A stretch of 39,491 nt of DNA, from positions 1-39,491 of the forward strand of contig URYY01000003.1 of assembly GCA_900552245.1 (NCBI GenBank), in the 5' to 3' direction. Below are positions 23,900 through 32,223 of the stretch, piece after piece (the first letter of the stretch is position 1; each line of letters begins with the position of its first letter). This stretch comes from an uncultured Opitutales bacterium. Its GTDB lineage: Bacteria > Verrucomicrobiota > Verrucomicrobiia > Opitutales > Intestinicryptomonadaceae. The position numbers and the translations under genes are program-made. The notes beneath the pieces were generated by a model. It worked only from the letters and a program-made list of their open reading frames with translations. It did no database searches and had not been told where the DNA came from.

Positions 23900-25945
23900 A
23901 TGAAAAACACACAAGAGCATCTAATCTGCCTATTTTCACTACTATTTGCACTAAGCGCATCGGCGGCGGAAGAAAGTAATAAAGCCCTAAAAAGCCCAAG
24001 CGACAATTCCCAAAGTGAGCAAAACACCGAAGAGCTAAGGCAACTAGACGAAATAGAGGCAGCGGGTTACAGATTTGTGCTACCAACGCTTGAAACCCCT
24101 TTTAACACAAGCCTAATCACGCGCAAAGACATACTGGAAAGCTCCGCGACAAATCTTGCGGAAGTTCTGCAAAAGGAGGGAGAACTGATGTTCCAAAATA
24201 CCGACGGCAATTCCAGCGCCGGCAATATCGCCATGAGGGGGTTTGGCTACAATTCGCAATCGAGAGTGCTGGTTTTAGTGGACGGTCAAAAAATAAACCC
24301 CGCCGATATGGCTGCGATAGACTGGACGCAAATCCCGCTTGAAAATATAGAAAACATAGAAATTATAAAGGGTGCGCAAACTGCTCGCTATGGCAGCGCC
24401 GCCGAAGCAGGCGTAATAAAAATCACGACCTTAAAGGGACTAAAGAAGCGCTCGGCCTATCTGCGCGGCATATACGGCACTTACGGGCTCTACAATGTTG
24501 CAGGCGGTATTGCTGGGCAGGAAGCGACAGACACATTCTATTCGCTAAACTTAAAAATGTTTAATGACGACGGCTGGCGCGCGCACTCCAAAACTTGGAA
24601 TAACTCCGTAAACGCTTCTGTCGGGCAATATTTTTCTGAGAACTTGATGGCGGAAGTCTCAGGAGGCTATTCGGAAAATTACTTGGAGTCTCCGGGAGCG
24701 CTCACTTGGAGTCAGTATGACGAAAATCCTCGCCAAGAGGGCTCTTGGCTGCCCGAGTACAAGGGCAAACACGGCATAGTAAACGCCCTTGTAAAATATC
24801 AGAATGACAAGATGCAGGCGCTTATGCGCGGAGGTGCCTTTATGCGCGATACCGACTGCCACGTCGATAGCCAATGGGGCAATACAAATAATAACACAAA
24901 GCTTTGGAACGCCTCCTTTACTCCCTATGTTGAATTTGCGCCAAAAGATGAATTTAAGTTCTTTGGCGGAGTAGATCTTGCCTTCGACAACGCTGAATTT
25001 AGAGCTTATAGCGACGATGCAATGTCAAAGTTAAAAGGCAAGGGAGATGCCTCGAGAAACTCCTACGGCATCTACATAGGTTCGGATTACACTCCTCAGG
25101 AAAGATTGACATTCTCGGCAATAGGCCGCTACGAGGGCGCCGACACCTCCGCTAGCTGCAATGACGACTACTACGGAACCCCTATAAACTACGACGACTC
25201 CGTATGGCAAAACGGCTGGGCCGCGGAATTTTCGGTAAACTACAAACTCACCGAAAACACCTCCGCCTTCTTTAGGTTCGATCAGATTTACCACTACGCG
25301 ACCCTCGATGAGATGGCTCAGTATCAGGGCTACTACACAGGCAATCCATTCAACCCAAACCTCAAGGCCGAACACGGGCAGAATTACGAAATTGGCGTTA
25401 AGTATCAGGACGAAAATTGGAGTGCGATTTTAAATTTCTTCCTAACGGAACTAAATGATGAAATCACATATGTGGATACGCTTGGGAATATAAATTTAGA
25501 CCCCACAAGCCGCTGCGGAGTCGATTTCAAATTGAGTTACGACGATAAATTTTGGGGCGCAAGCTTTGGGGCAAACGTGGTAAGAGCAAAGTTTAGAGAG
25601 GGCGAATTTAAGTCAAACTACGTTCCGCTCGTGCCCTCCTACACACTGAATGCAACAGTTTATGTCAAGCCCATAGAAAATTTGCGCCTGCTTGCCCGCG
25701 CGCGCTATCTCGGCAACATGTACCAAGGCGCCGACTTTGAAAATGTCGGCAGGCAGATTCCGTCTTACGCGATACTGGATTTGCAGGCAGTTTACAAGGT
25801 TTGCGATTACTTTGAGATTTTTGGAGCAATAGAAAACGTAACAGACAAAAAGTACGTCTCAACCGCAACATACAGCACTTGGGGCGACAGTGTCTATCCC
25901 GGTCAGGGGCGCATATTCAAGATAGGCGTAAACATCAGATACTAA
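23900..25945 (+). CDS. TonB-dependent outer-membrane receptor
   Basis: A 681-residue receptor with a signal peptide (ICLFSLLFALSASA). It has an N-terminal linker, a plug domain (about 60-180: ITRKDILESSATNLAEVLQ, NIAMRGFGYNSQSRVLVLVDGQKIN, IENIEIIKGAQTARYGSAAEAGVIKITT) and a 22-strand beta barrel ending in an aromatic residue (FKIGVNIRY). Plug and barrel order resemble BtuB/siderophore-type receptors rather than SusC, since no carboxypeptidase-like N-terminal domain is present. It would use TonB energy to import a large or scarce ligand across the outer membrane. The ligand is unknown. The ATG at 23900 is taken because it opens the signal peptide; the frame upstream is open but has no export signal at its start. 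AAGGA lies about 14 nt upstream. Confidence 0.9.
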   Translation: MKNTQEHLICLFSLLFALSASAAEESNKALKSPSDNSQSEQNTEELRQLDEIEAAGYRFVLPTLETPFNTSLITRKDILESSATNLAEVLQKEGELMFQNTDGNSSAGNIAMRGFGYNSQSRVLVLVDGQKINPADMAAIDWTQIPLENIENIEIIKGAQTARYGSAAEAGVIKITTLKGLKKRSAYLRGIYGTYGLYNVAGGIAGQEATDTFYSLNLKMFNDDGWRAHSKTWNNSVNASVGQYFSENLMAEVSGGYSENYLESPGALTWSQYDENPRQEGSWLPEYKGKHGIVNALVKYQNDKMQALMRGGAFMRDTDCHVDSQWGNTNNNTKLWNASFTPYVEFAPKDEFKFFGGVDLAFDNAEFRAYSDDAMSKLKGKGDASRNSYGIYIGSDYTPQERLTFSAIGRYEGADTSASCNDDYYGTPINYDDSVWQNGWAAEFSVNYKLTENTSAFFRFDQIYHYATLDEMAQYQGYYTGNPFNPNLKAEHGQNYEIGVKYQDENWSAILNFFLTELNDEITYVDTLGNINLDPTSRCGVDFKLSYDDKFWGASFGANVVRAKFREGEFKSNYVPLVPSYTLNATVYVKPIENLRLLARARYLGNMYQGADFENVGRQIPSYAILDLQAVYKVCDYFEIFGAIENVTDKKYVSTATYSTWGDSVYPGQGRIFKIGVNIRY

Positions 25946-25974
25946 AAATTGCGCTCTGAAAATACGTATGTCTA

Positions 25975-25999
25975 TGGGAAAGTCCGTAGAGATTTCCCA
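25975..25999 (+). terminator. Weak terminator-like hairpin after the TonB receptor gene
   Basis: Stem TGGGAAA (25975-25981) with TTTCCCA (25993-25999), 11-nt loop, without a good T-run. It is 29 nt after the stop, so it could shape the 3' end. Confidence 0.3.
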
Positions 26000-26115
26000 A
26001 CATTCTTATTAAAGTTTAGAAATCCGCAAATACTTTAAAAAGCCATGCGCAATAAAGGTAAAAATCCGCCCAAAAACGCAAAGGCAAAATAATGCAAAAT
26101 TTAGCCGCCTGAAAT

Positions 26116-26147
26116 AAAAAAAAAGCGGCGCAACTAGAGTGCGCCGC
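26116..26147 (-). terminator. Rho-independent terminator of the MFS-ROK unit
   Basis: Perfect 8-bp stem GCGGCGCA (26125-26132) with TGCGCCGC (26140-26147), 7-nt loop, followed on the minus strand by a run of nine T. It lies 63 nt after the ROK gene stop. Confidence 0.88.
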
Positions 26148-26210
26148 AAATTCTAAATATAAATTTTAGTTTAAATCTAGAAAGCTCAACTAAGAAGCTG
26201 AAGAAAATCC

Positions 26211-27323
26211 CTATGCTTTTCTTTTTGAAATGGCGTTTAAAGCGTAGCAGTATGCGCCCACCGCGACAGCCTCGCTGGTTCCCAACCTCGAAACGCCCAC
26301 ACCTACGCGCTTTACAGGATCAAAAACAACCTCCCTGTCGGAACCGTAAACTTTGATTTTCTTTTCGCTGCCCTTTACAAACTCTTTAAACTGTGCCTCG
26401 TCTTCAAGATTGTAGGCCTTTTGCGCCAACCTATTTAGCTCAGTGCCGTCGTACTTCTTAATTTTTCCATTCATCCTCTCAACCACCGAATCCAAGAAGA
26501 CCCTGTGACCGCGAGACAAGCCGCCGCCTATTACGATTAGGGAGTCAAAGAGAGTCGCTGCATTTGCCAAGACCTCGCCAAGAACAAAGGCAAGCTCCTC
26601 GTAAGCCTCTATTGCAGCCTGCTTATCGCCCTCCTTTTTGCCGAGTGCGATATCTTCAATATCTTTGGGCGATAGAGCCTTGTAATCGGGACTTCCGACT
26701 CGCTTTGCATAGGCCTTTTGGACGGCTCTAATGCAGGCGCCCTCCTCCGCGATGCAGTCCGGATGCAAGGGGTTTTGCATAAGCCAAACCTCGGTTGCAT
26801 TTGAGTTGTCGCCTATGTAAAGTTCACCGTCCGCCACCAAGCCGCCGCCAAGCCCCGTGCCGAGAGTAACGCCAAAGAGCTTCTTGTAGCGCTTTGCGCT
26901 CCCGGCCTCAGCCAGCTTTGAGTTTACGTAGGGCAAGAAGCCCGCCAGAGCCTCGCCATACACAAACAAATCCCCGTCGTTATTTATAAATACCGGAACT
27001 TTAAATTCATCTTCAAGAATGTCCGCAAGCGCGACGCCTCCCGCAAATGCGGGAAGGTTACCCACATTGTAAATTATGCCTTTGGGATAGTCCGCAGGTC
27101 CGGGGAATGCAAAGCTAATGGCAGCGGGCTTTTCGCCAATTTTTTCTATCAGTTTGTAAAAGCCCTCCTTTATGGTGGCGATTGCCTTATCCAAATCGTT
27201 GGGCTGTGAGGGCAGACGGACGCTCTCGCCGAGCTGCCTGCCGTTTTTCATCGCCACAAACACAAAGTTTGTGCCGCCGGCGTCCAAGGTTAAAACTACT
27301 CTGTTGTCATTTTCGTAATTCAT
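26211..27323 (-). CDS. ROK-family sugar kinase (glucokinase-like)
   Basis: A 370-residue cytoplasmic kinase. The phosphate-1 loop LTLDAGGTNFVFVAM is at the N-terminus, AISFAFPGPAD and INNDGDLFVYGEA (with the catalytic Asp in NND) follow, and GVTLGTGLGGGLV is the ATP-binding segment. A GGGLSRG segment closes the nucleotide site. The usual ROK zinc motif (CxCGxxGCxE) is not intact; the equivalent region reads HPDCIAEEGACIRA. About 40 extra residues near 290-345 make it longer than standard glucokinases. It would phosphorylate an imported hexose or amino sugar. It sits 36 nt after the MFS permease stop, so import and phosphorylation are likely coupled. ATG 27323 was taken over a TTG two codons earlier. 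Confidence 0.82.
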   Translation of the reverse strand: MNYENDNRVVLTLDAGGTNFVFVAMKNGRQLGESVRLPSQPNDLDKAIATIKEGFYKLIEKIGEKPAAISFAFPGPADYPKGIIYNVGNLPAFAGGVALADILEDEFKVPVFINNDGDLFVYGEALAGFLPYVNSKLAEAGSAKRYKKLFGVTLGTGLGGGLVADGELYIGDNSNATEVWLMQNPLHPDCIAEEGACIRAVQKAYAKRVGSPDYKALSPKDIEDIALGKKEGDKQAAIEAYEELAFVLGEVLANAATLFDSLIVIGGGLSRGHRVFLDSVVERMNGKIKKYDGTELNRLAQKAYNLEDEAQFKEFVKGSEKKIKVYGSDREVVFDPVKRVGVGVSRLGTSEAVAVGAYCYALNAISKRKA

Positions 27324-27359
27324 AAGCAAATTCTAAACTTAAGATTTTTCTATTTTCTA

Positions 27360-28523
27360 TTAGGAATTTTCCACGCGCGAAGTCTTTGCAAACAGCGCCA
27401 AAAGCAATATGTAAACTACGCAGACAAAGGGCACCGCAAAGCCAATCAGGTTGCTTGTCATATCCGCGAGCTTTCCCATTAAAAGCGGCACGAAAGCCCC
27501 GCCCACAATGGCTGTAATCATAAGCCCCGAAAGCTCGTTTGACTTTGACGGCATTCTGTCTATAGCCATTGAAAATATTAGCGGGAAGATGTTAGCATAT
27601 CCCAGGGCAATCACAAACAAGGCAATTGTGGAAAGCATCTTCTGCTCGGGCAAAAGCATCGCAAAGCCGAGCATTGTGAGAATTGAAGTTAAAATTAAAA
27701 ACTTCTTGGGGCTAATCATTCTTAAAATTGCAGCCCCCGCAAAGCGCGCTACCATTATCGCAACATAGAAGTATATAATGTACTGATTCGCAATCCCGGG
27801 ATCTACCGCAAACTTCTGGTTAAAGTAAATAGGCATTCCATTTGCCACTGAAGCTTCAGCCCCCACATACAGGAATATGCCTAGTGTCATCAAAAGCACG
27901 TAGGGGTTACCCAGAAGCGCTATGCAGGAAAATATTGAAGGCGCCTTTGTGTCGCTTTTCTTCTCTTCAATTTTAAGGCCCAAGACGCTTACAAAAGACA
28001 GGCCTATGGCAACGGCAAAAATCGGGAATAGATATGTCCAACTATCAGCCTCGGATAGCCCAAAGCTAGCGGCCAAAAAGAAAAATACTGGGGCTGTAAA
28101 AGAGCCTATCGCCTTTATTGATTGGCCTAGGGACAAGTTGCTGGAATACGCGCCCTCGTCGGAGACATCTCGCATAATGGGGTTTCCCGAAACCTGCAAG
28201 ATTGTTGCACCCGCCCCCAGAAGCAGAATTGTGGAAAGAAATACATAGAAATCATTAACACCCGCAAGCATCACTGTTATTACGCCTATAAATGCCACGG
28301 CAAGGCCTATTAGAAGTGTCTTTTTCCTGCCTATTCTATCCTGAATAATCCCCATAGGTATGGAGAGCACGCCGAACATAATAAAGCCCGCAAAAGCGAC
28401 GAATTGAGCCTCGAAGTTGCCGAGCTCAAAGTGCGCCTTGGCCTTTCCAACAAAAGAATTTACCGCGTCGCCAAAGCCCATGCAAAGAAAGGCCAAAAAT
28501 ATAGGTAGTGTTTTCAATTTCAT
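27360..28523 (-). CDS. MFS sugar permease of the fucose/glucose-galactose (FucP/GlcP) type
   Basis: A 387-residue membrane protein with about 12 hydrophobic segments. The N-terminus (LPIFLAFLCMGFGDAVNSFVGKAK), the GVLSIPMGIIQDRIGRKKTLLIGL loop (conserved MFS R-x-GR-K between TM2 and TM3) and GAGATILQVSGNPIMRDV are typical of the FHS (fucose-galactose-proton symporter) branch. It should import a monosaccharide with protons. ATG 28523 opens the first membrane segment; the 12-codon upstream extension is rejected. It is followed by the ROK kinase on the same strand. Both starts are preceded by the same TTTGCTT sequence with no Shine-Dalgarno. Upstream, a terminator separates it from the DUF1080-like gene. 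Confidence 0.88.
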   Translation of the reverse strand: MKLKTLPIFLAFLCMGFGDAVNSFVGKAKAHFELGNFEAQFVAFAGFIMFGVLSIPMGIIQDRIGRKKTLLIGLAVAFIGVITVMLAGVNDFYVFLSTILLLGAGATILQVSGNPIMRDVSDEGAYSSNLSLGQSIKAIGSFTAPVFFFLAASFGLSEADSWTYLFPIFAVAIGLSFVSVLGLKIEEKKSDTKAPSIFSCIALLGNPYVLLMTLGIFLYVGAEASVANGMPIYFNQKFAVDPGIANQYIIYFYVAIMVARFAGAAILRMISPKKFLILTSILTMLGFAMLLPEQKMLSTIALFVIALGYANIFPLIFSMAIDRMPSKSNELSGLMITAIVGGAFVPLLMGKLADMTSNLIGFAVPFVCVVYILLLALFAKTSRVENS

Positions 28524-28588
28524 AAGCAAAAATTCAATTTCCCTACATACTCTACGCAATTTGCAAACTTTTCAAACCTATTCTAAAT

Positions 28589-28615
28589 AAAAAAAGCGGA
28601 AGGGTGCCCTTCCGC
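28589..28615 (-). terminator. Rho-independent terminator after the DUF1080-like gene
   Basis: Stem GCGGAAGGG with CCCTTCCGC (28596-28615), followed on the minus strand by T7. It lies 20 nt after the DUF1080-like stop and separates that gene from the MFS-ROK unit. Confidence 0.82.
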
Positions 28616-28635
28616 CGGAATGAAAAAACTATAAG

Positions 28636-29310
28636 TTAAAATTTCGTTACGCTCAGATTCTTTATTTTTATCTTGCCCTTGTTGCAGACAAAGCCAACCC
28701 CGCCCTTGCGGTCAATCTCTTGCCCCAACTTTTTTGAAATTTCATCAAAGGAAGTTGTCAGGAAGTTTCTGTCGGCATAGTGCATGCAAATGCGGTCACC
28801 CGAGCTCAGGCGAATGCTATCGCCCTCGACAAACAAAAACATCTTAATCCAACGCCCATTAGATTCGTCGAACTTGTTTTTTTGCGCAACTTTACCGTTA
28901 ATTGAGCCGATGGAATCCTCGCTGCGAGCAGCATTTACGTTGGATAGCTTTATCCTTAGAGCCTTGTCGGGATCGTTATTGGTGGCACATATAAACAGCG
29001 CCCCCTCATCCTCATTGGAGTCAAATTTATACTCAAAAGTTATCGCGAAGTCGCCTTTGAGATTTTTAATTACAAGAGGGTCCGTCCCCTCGTTTGAAAG
29101 CTCCTTATTTTCGACTTTCCAAGTACCCGCGCGGCAAGAGGCAGCTGCCAAATCCTCGCTCAATATAAGTTCGGATTTGGGCCAAACGGCGTCCTTTGCA
29201 CCCTTTTGGATTTTCATAATTTGCTTTTCCGGAACAAAAGAGGCCTTTTGAGCCTCGGCAAAGCCCGCAAACAGCATTGCAACGATAGATAAAATCAAAT
29301 ACTTCTTCAT
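28636..29310 (-). CDS. Secreted DUF1080-like (concanavalin-fold) protein
   Basis: A 224-residue protein with a signal peptide (YLILSIVAMLFAGFAEA, cleavage before QKAS). The mature part looks like a reduced DUF1080 domain: TWKVENKELSNEG, DFAITFEYKFDSNEDEGALFICAT, a WIKMFLFVEGDSIRL strand pair and the closing GGVGFVCNKGKIKIKNLSVTKF. The central EVQILD and TGAIY/QDHG segments of canonical members, which are present in the 6385-7404 protein, are missing, so it may bind rather than cleave a glycoside. It starts 15 nt after the Gfo/Idh/MocA gene, with AGGAGGG before the ATG, forming a two-gene unit. Periplasmic location matches the Tat-exported partner. Confidence 0.65.
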   Translation of the reverse strand: MKKYLILSIVAMLFAGFAEAQKASFVPEKQIMKIQKGAKDAVWPKSELILSEDLAAASCRAGTWKVENKELSNEGTDPLVIKNLKGDFAITFEYKFDSNEDEGALFICATNNDPDKALRIKLSNVNAARSEDSIGSINGKVAQKNKFDESNGRWIKMFLFVEGDSIRLSSGDRICMHYADRNFLTTSFDEISKKLGQEIDRKGGVGFVCNKGKIKIKNLSVTKF

Positions 29311-29325
29311 TAAAAGGCCCTCCTA

Positions 29326-30717
29326 TTAGAATTTTCTGTAAGACTTGTGGACAAACTGTGCGGCCTCCGGAAGGTTTTTGCATACGCCCCTTGCGCTGTC
29401 CCATTCAAAAGTCTTGTTGCCCATTCTAAGCGACAAAACGCCCAGAAGACCAAGCTCAGTCAAATCCATAGAGTGGTCAACGAAATTTGAGCCCGGAGTT
29501 ACATCGCCCTTGCAGGCGCGTATGAATTCCAAGCGCGCGTTCTGGTCGGGAACTCTGGCGTACTTTGCGGGAGGCTGATTTTTCACAAAGTCCTTCATGC
29601 GCTCGCGCGGCAAGAGGCGTATCTGCCTGCCGTAGTCGTCGGTGTCGATTATTGCTCCCTTTGTGCCTATGTAGAGCATTCCTGTAAACGGAATGTCCTT
29701 TGGCTCCTTAAAGTATTCGCTTGGCAACTCTTCGAGAGCCGGCCTGCGCTTGCCCTCATACCAGTACAGAGTGACGGGCTGCTTGCGTGTTGCCGACTTC
29801 GGAAATTCGTACTTTACCCTAGCCTGCTTCGGGCATGAGAATTCCGTAGCCCCCTCGGACTCTGAGGAAACTTTAACGTCTCCGCGCAAATCTATGGAGC
29901 TAAAGATTGGATCTAGCATGTGGCAAGCCATATCGCCAACTGCGCCCGTTCCCCAATCCCACATTCCGCGCCAATCGAAAGGCACATAGTCCGGACTATA
30001 CGGATAGACCTTTGAAACTCCAAGCCACAAGTTCCAATCCAAGGTTGGGGGAACATCAAATTTTTTGCTGCCATCTGGCATAGCCACGCCTTGAGGCCAT
30101 ACAGGACGATTTGTCCAAATGTGAACTTCCGTTACGTCTCCTATAACGCCAGACTCTATCCACTCGCGCAACTTGCGCGTGGTATCAAATGCGTGCCCGT
30201 GGTTTCCCATTTGGGTAACTAGCCCCGTCTTTTTAGCTAGGGCCTTCAGGGCGCGAGCCTCGCCTATGGTGTGGGTTGCCGGCTTTTCAACATAGACGTG
30301 CTTGCCCAAAGTCAAAGCCAAAGCGCTTGCAGGAAAGTGCATGTGGTCCGGAGTTGCTACGATTACCGCATCGATATTATCGGCCTCGCGCTCAAACATT
30401 GCGCGGTAGTCCTTGTAGCGCGGAACATTTGGATATCTTGCGAATCTGCTGCTAGCCCTATCAAAGTCCACATCTGCAAAGGCCGTAAATTCAACGTGAC
30501 CTTCCATCATATTTGCATCGACATTGCCCTGCCCGCCGCAGCCTATGACAGCCAATCGAACCTTTTTATCAGGGCTCACCAAATTTTTATGCGGAGAAAC
30601 CCAATTTTTATCTATCACTTTTTCGTCCTTGCCAAACAGCGTAGAGCTAAAAGCAAGACCCGCCCCCAAAACCGCCGCCCTATTTATAAAGTCGCGGCGA
30701 GATATTATATTCATCAT
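29326..30717 (-). CDS. Tat-exported Gfo/Idh/MocA-family oxidoreductase
   Basis: A 463-residue protein. The N-terminus has a twin-arginine signal (ISRRDFINRAAVLGAGLAFSS), so it is exported already folded with its cofactor. The NAD(P)-binding Rossmann domain has VRLAVIGCGGQGNVDAN, and the family's EKP motif is in YVEKPATHTIGEA. MGNHGHA and DWRGMWDWGTGAVGDMACHMLDP are typical of the secreted Gfo/Idh/MocA proteins abundant in Verrucomicrobiota, Planctomycetota and Bacteroidota. Related proteins oxidise or rearrange glycosides, for example creating 3-keto sugars for DUF1080 hydrolases. AGGAGA sits about 5 nt before ATG 30717. It is the first gene of a two-gene unit with the DUF1080-like gene. Confidence 0.88.
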   Translation of the reverse strand: MMNIISRRDFINRAAVLGAGLAFSSTLFGKDEKVIDKNWVSPHKNLVSPDKKVRLAVIGCGGQGNVDANMMEGHVEFTAFADVDFDRASSRFARYPNVPRYKDYRAMFEREADNIDAVIVATPDHMHFPASALALTLGKHVYVEKPATHTIGEARALKALAKKTGLVTQMGNHGHAFDTTRKLREWIESGVIGDVTEVHIWTNRPVWPQGVAMPDGSKKFDVPPTLDWNLWLGVSKVYPYSPDYVPFDWRGMWDWGTGAVGDMACHMLDPIFSSIDLRGDVKVSSESEGATEFSCPKQARVKYEFPKSATRKQPVTLYWYEGKRRPALEELPSEYFKEPKDIPFTGMLYIGTKGAIIDTDDYGRQIRLLPRERMKDFVKNQPPAKYARVPDQNARLEFIRACKGDVTPGSNFVDHSMDLTELGLLGVLSLRMGNKTFEWDSARGVCKNLPEAAQFVHKSYRKF

Positions 30718-30771
30718 ATTCTCTCCTGTAACAGTTTGTTGTAAATGTAAAGCAAGTAAATAGCAGAGCCA

Positions 30772-30777
30772 ATTATA
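30772..30777 (-). promoter_or_regulatory. -10 element for the Gfo/DUF1080-like unit
   Basis: Consensus TATAAT on the minus strand, about 55 nt upstream of the start codon. The region 17 nt further up has no clear TTGACA. The leader would be about 45-50 nt and includes the AGGAGA ribosome site. Confidence 0.45.
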
Positions 30778-30874
30778 CTTAGCCCTTTGAAAAACGCTCG
30801 CGATGAAGCTACTAGCTAAACTAAAAATTGTCGAGAAAAAAAATAATTATACCGAAACTGCGCGATTCTTAGAG

Positions 30875-32215
30875 TCAGCTACGCGGCTCATTTAGAGGTA
30901 TCATCTGACCCCGTCTAAAGAGGCTAACCTGCCCCGTGCTGGAAGAAACTACTATTGAAATGCAGTCTGCGGCAAGCGATATGGAATAAGCAGCCGCATG
31001 CCTTGCCCCCAGGCCTCCAGGAAGCTTCAGGTTAAAGTCTGGAGTGTGCACAAGCGCCCCTGCAGACTCCAAAGTTCCGCCTCCATCAATTACAAATGCT
31101 CCGTCTAGAAGCGAAAACTCCTTCACTGTCTCGTCCATAAAGGGGCTTAGAACGTTGCGCTCATCTACCTCGTAACCGAAAAACGGATTTAGGACAAGCT
31201 GCTTTATATAGGGTTTTATTTCATCGTATCTACCTATTATAAAGAGGCTTCCAACAGGCTTACCCTCTCTGCCCTCAACGGAAAGCTCCATGGCAATGTC
31301 GATTACGCGCTCCAAGACTTCGGGCTTAACGCCCTCTGGCAGCGTGGAATTGTTGTCTATGTAAAATTGGGCAAACTCGCTTGCGACATCAAAGACCACG
31401 ACCGTATCTATCTTATCGCTGCCCTTGAGCCCCCCTATGCAGCAGACTCTGTCCTTAGGGCCTATTATGCCCTTGGTAAGAGCCACGAAAAGCGCACTTT
31501 TAAGCTGCCCCATTCTCACATTTGAAAATGAGCGCACATTCACAAACTCGCCCGAGCTATCAGCCCCTACAGCCGAGGAGCGCTCGTTTACAAAAACTAG
31601 TCTAAGCCCCTTGAAAAAGCCCTCAAAACTTATGCCTGAAGTGAAAGTATCCCCCAGAACAATAACTGCAGTGCACAGAGTTCCCCTTGCTATGTTATCG
31701 GCATTTGTGAGGAATACGCGGTTTTCCCTGCGCACCTTTTCTATTATGCCCTCGGGCCCCCTAAAAACTTCCAGTACGCGCTCTCTAAATAGAGCCATCG
31801 TGCGCGATGAAATTATCTTCGCTATGGTTTCATCATCGGAAAATGTCCGCGCGAGAGCCGACAAGACATTCAAATAGGAAGCTTCAGAAGATGCCGCCAA
31901 GAGCAAAAAGACAAAGCGCACCCTCAAGTACTGCTCGCTGCCACGAAAATTCAAGCCCTGCCTGCAGCGCCCTACTACAAAAACATAGCGCTGCGACAGT
32001 GTAGGCACCTGCGCATGCGGCATACTCACGCAATTGCCTATGTAAGTCGAAAAGCCCTTCTCGCGCCCCACGAGCTCGTCCAAGATTTGCTTGCGGGAAG
32101 TCGCGCCCAAGATGGAATCGGCGACAGTATCTAGCATCTCTTTCAATGCATCGTCAAAATCGACGCTCTTTAAGTCGATTATGCGTGCCTTTGAGAGATA
32201 CTTTTCAAGCGCCAT
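30875..32215 (-). CDS. PTS EIIA-diadenylate cyclase fusion protein
   Basis: A 446-residue soluble protein with three parts. Residues 1-150 form a fructose/mannitol-type PTS EIIA domain, with the phospho-accepting histidine kept in SMPHAQ (His67). Residues about 160-310 form a middle alpha/beta domain (LCTAVIVLGDTF, LFVALTKGIIG, VVVFDVASEF) like the pyruvate-kinase-C-type part of archaeal diadenylate cyclases. Residues 315-446 form the DAC (DisA_N) domain: GKPVGSLFIIG, NPFFGY, LDGAFVIDGGG (DGA 371-373), GLGARHAAA (403-409) and IVVSSSTGQVSLF. DAC domains make c-di-AMP from two ATP. The usual RHR reads RHA here (Ala407). An EIIA domain in front suggests that phosphorylation controls synthesis. 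It starts 8 nt after nuoA. Activity is inferred, not shown. Confidence 0.82.
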   Translation of the reverse strand: MALEKYLSKARIIDLKSVDFDDALKEMLDTVADSILGATSRKQILDELVGREKGFSTYIGNCVSMPHAQVPTLSQRYVFVVGRCRQGLNFRGSEQYLRVRFVFLLLAASSEASYLNVLSALARTFSDDETIAKIISSRTMALFRERVLEVFRGPEGIIEKVRRENRVFLTNADNIARGTLCTAVIVLGDTFTSGISFEGFFKGLRLVFVNERSSAVGADSSGEFVNVRSFSNVRMGQLKSALFVALTKGIIGPKDRVCCIGGLKGSDKIDTVVVFDVASEFAQFYIDNNSTLPEGVKPEVLERVIDIAMELSVEGREGKPVGSLFIIGRYDEIKPYIKQLVLNPFFGYEVDERNVLSPFMDETVKEFSLLDGAFVIDGGGTLESAGALVHTPDFNLKLPGGLGARHAAAYSISLAADCISIVVSSSTGQVSLFRRGQMIPLNEPRS

Positions 32216-32223
32216 TAATCCGC

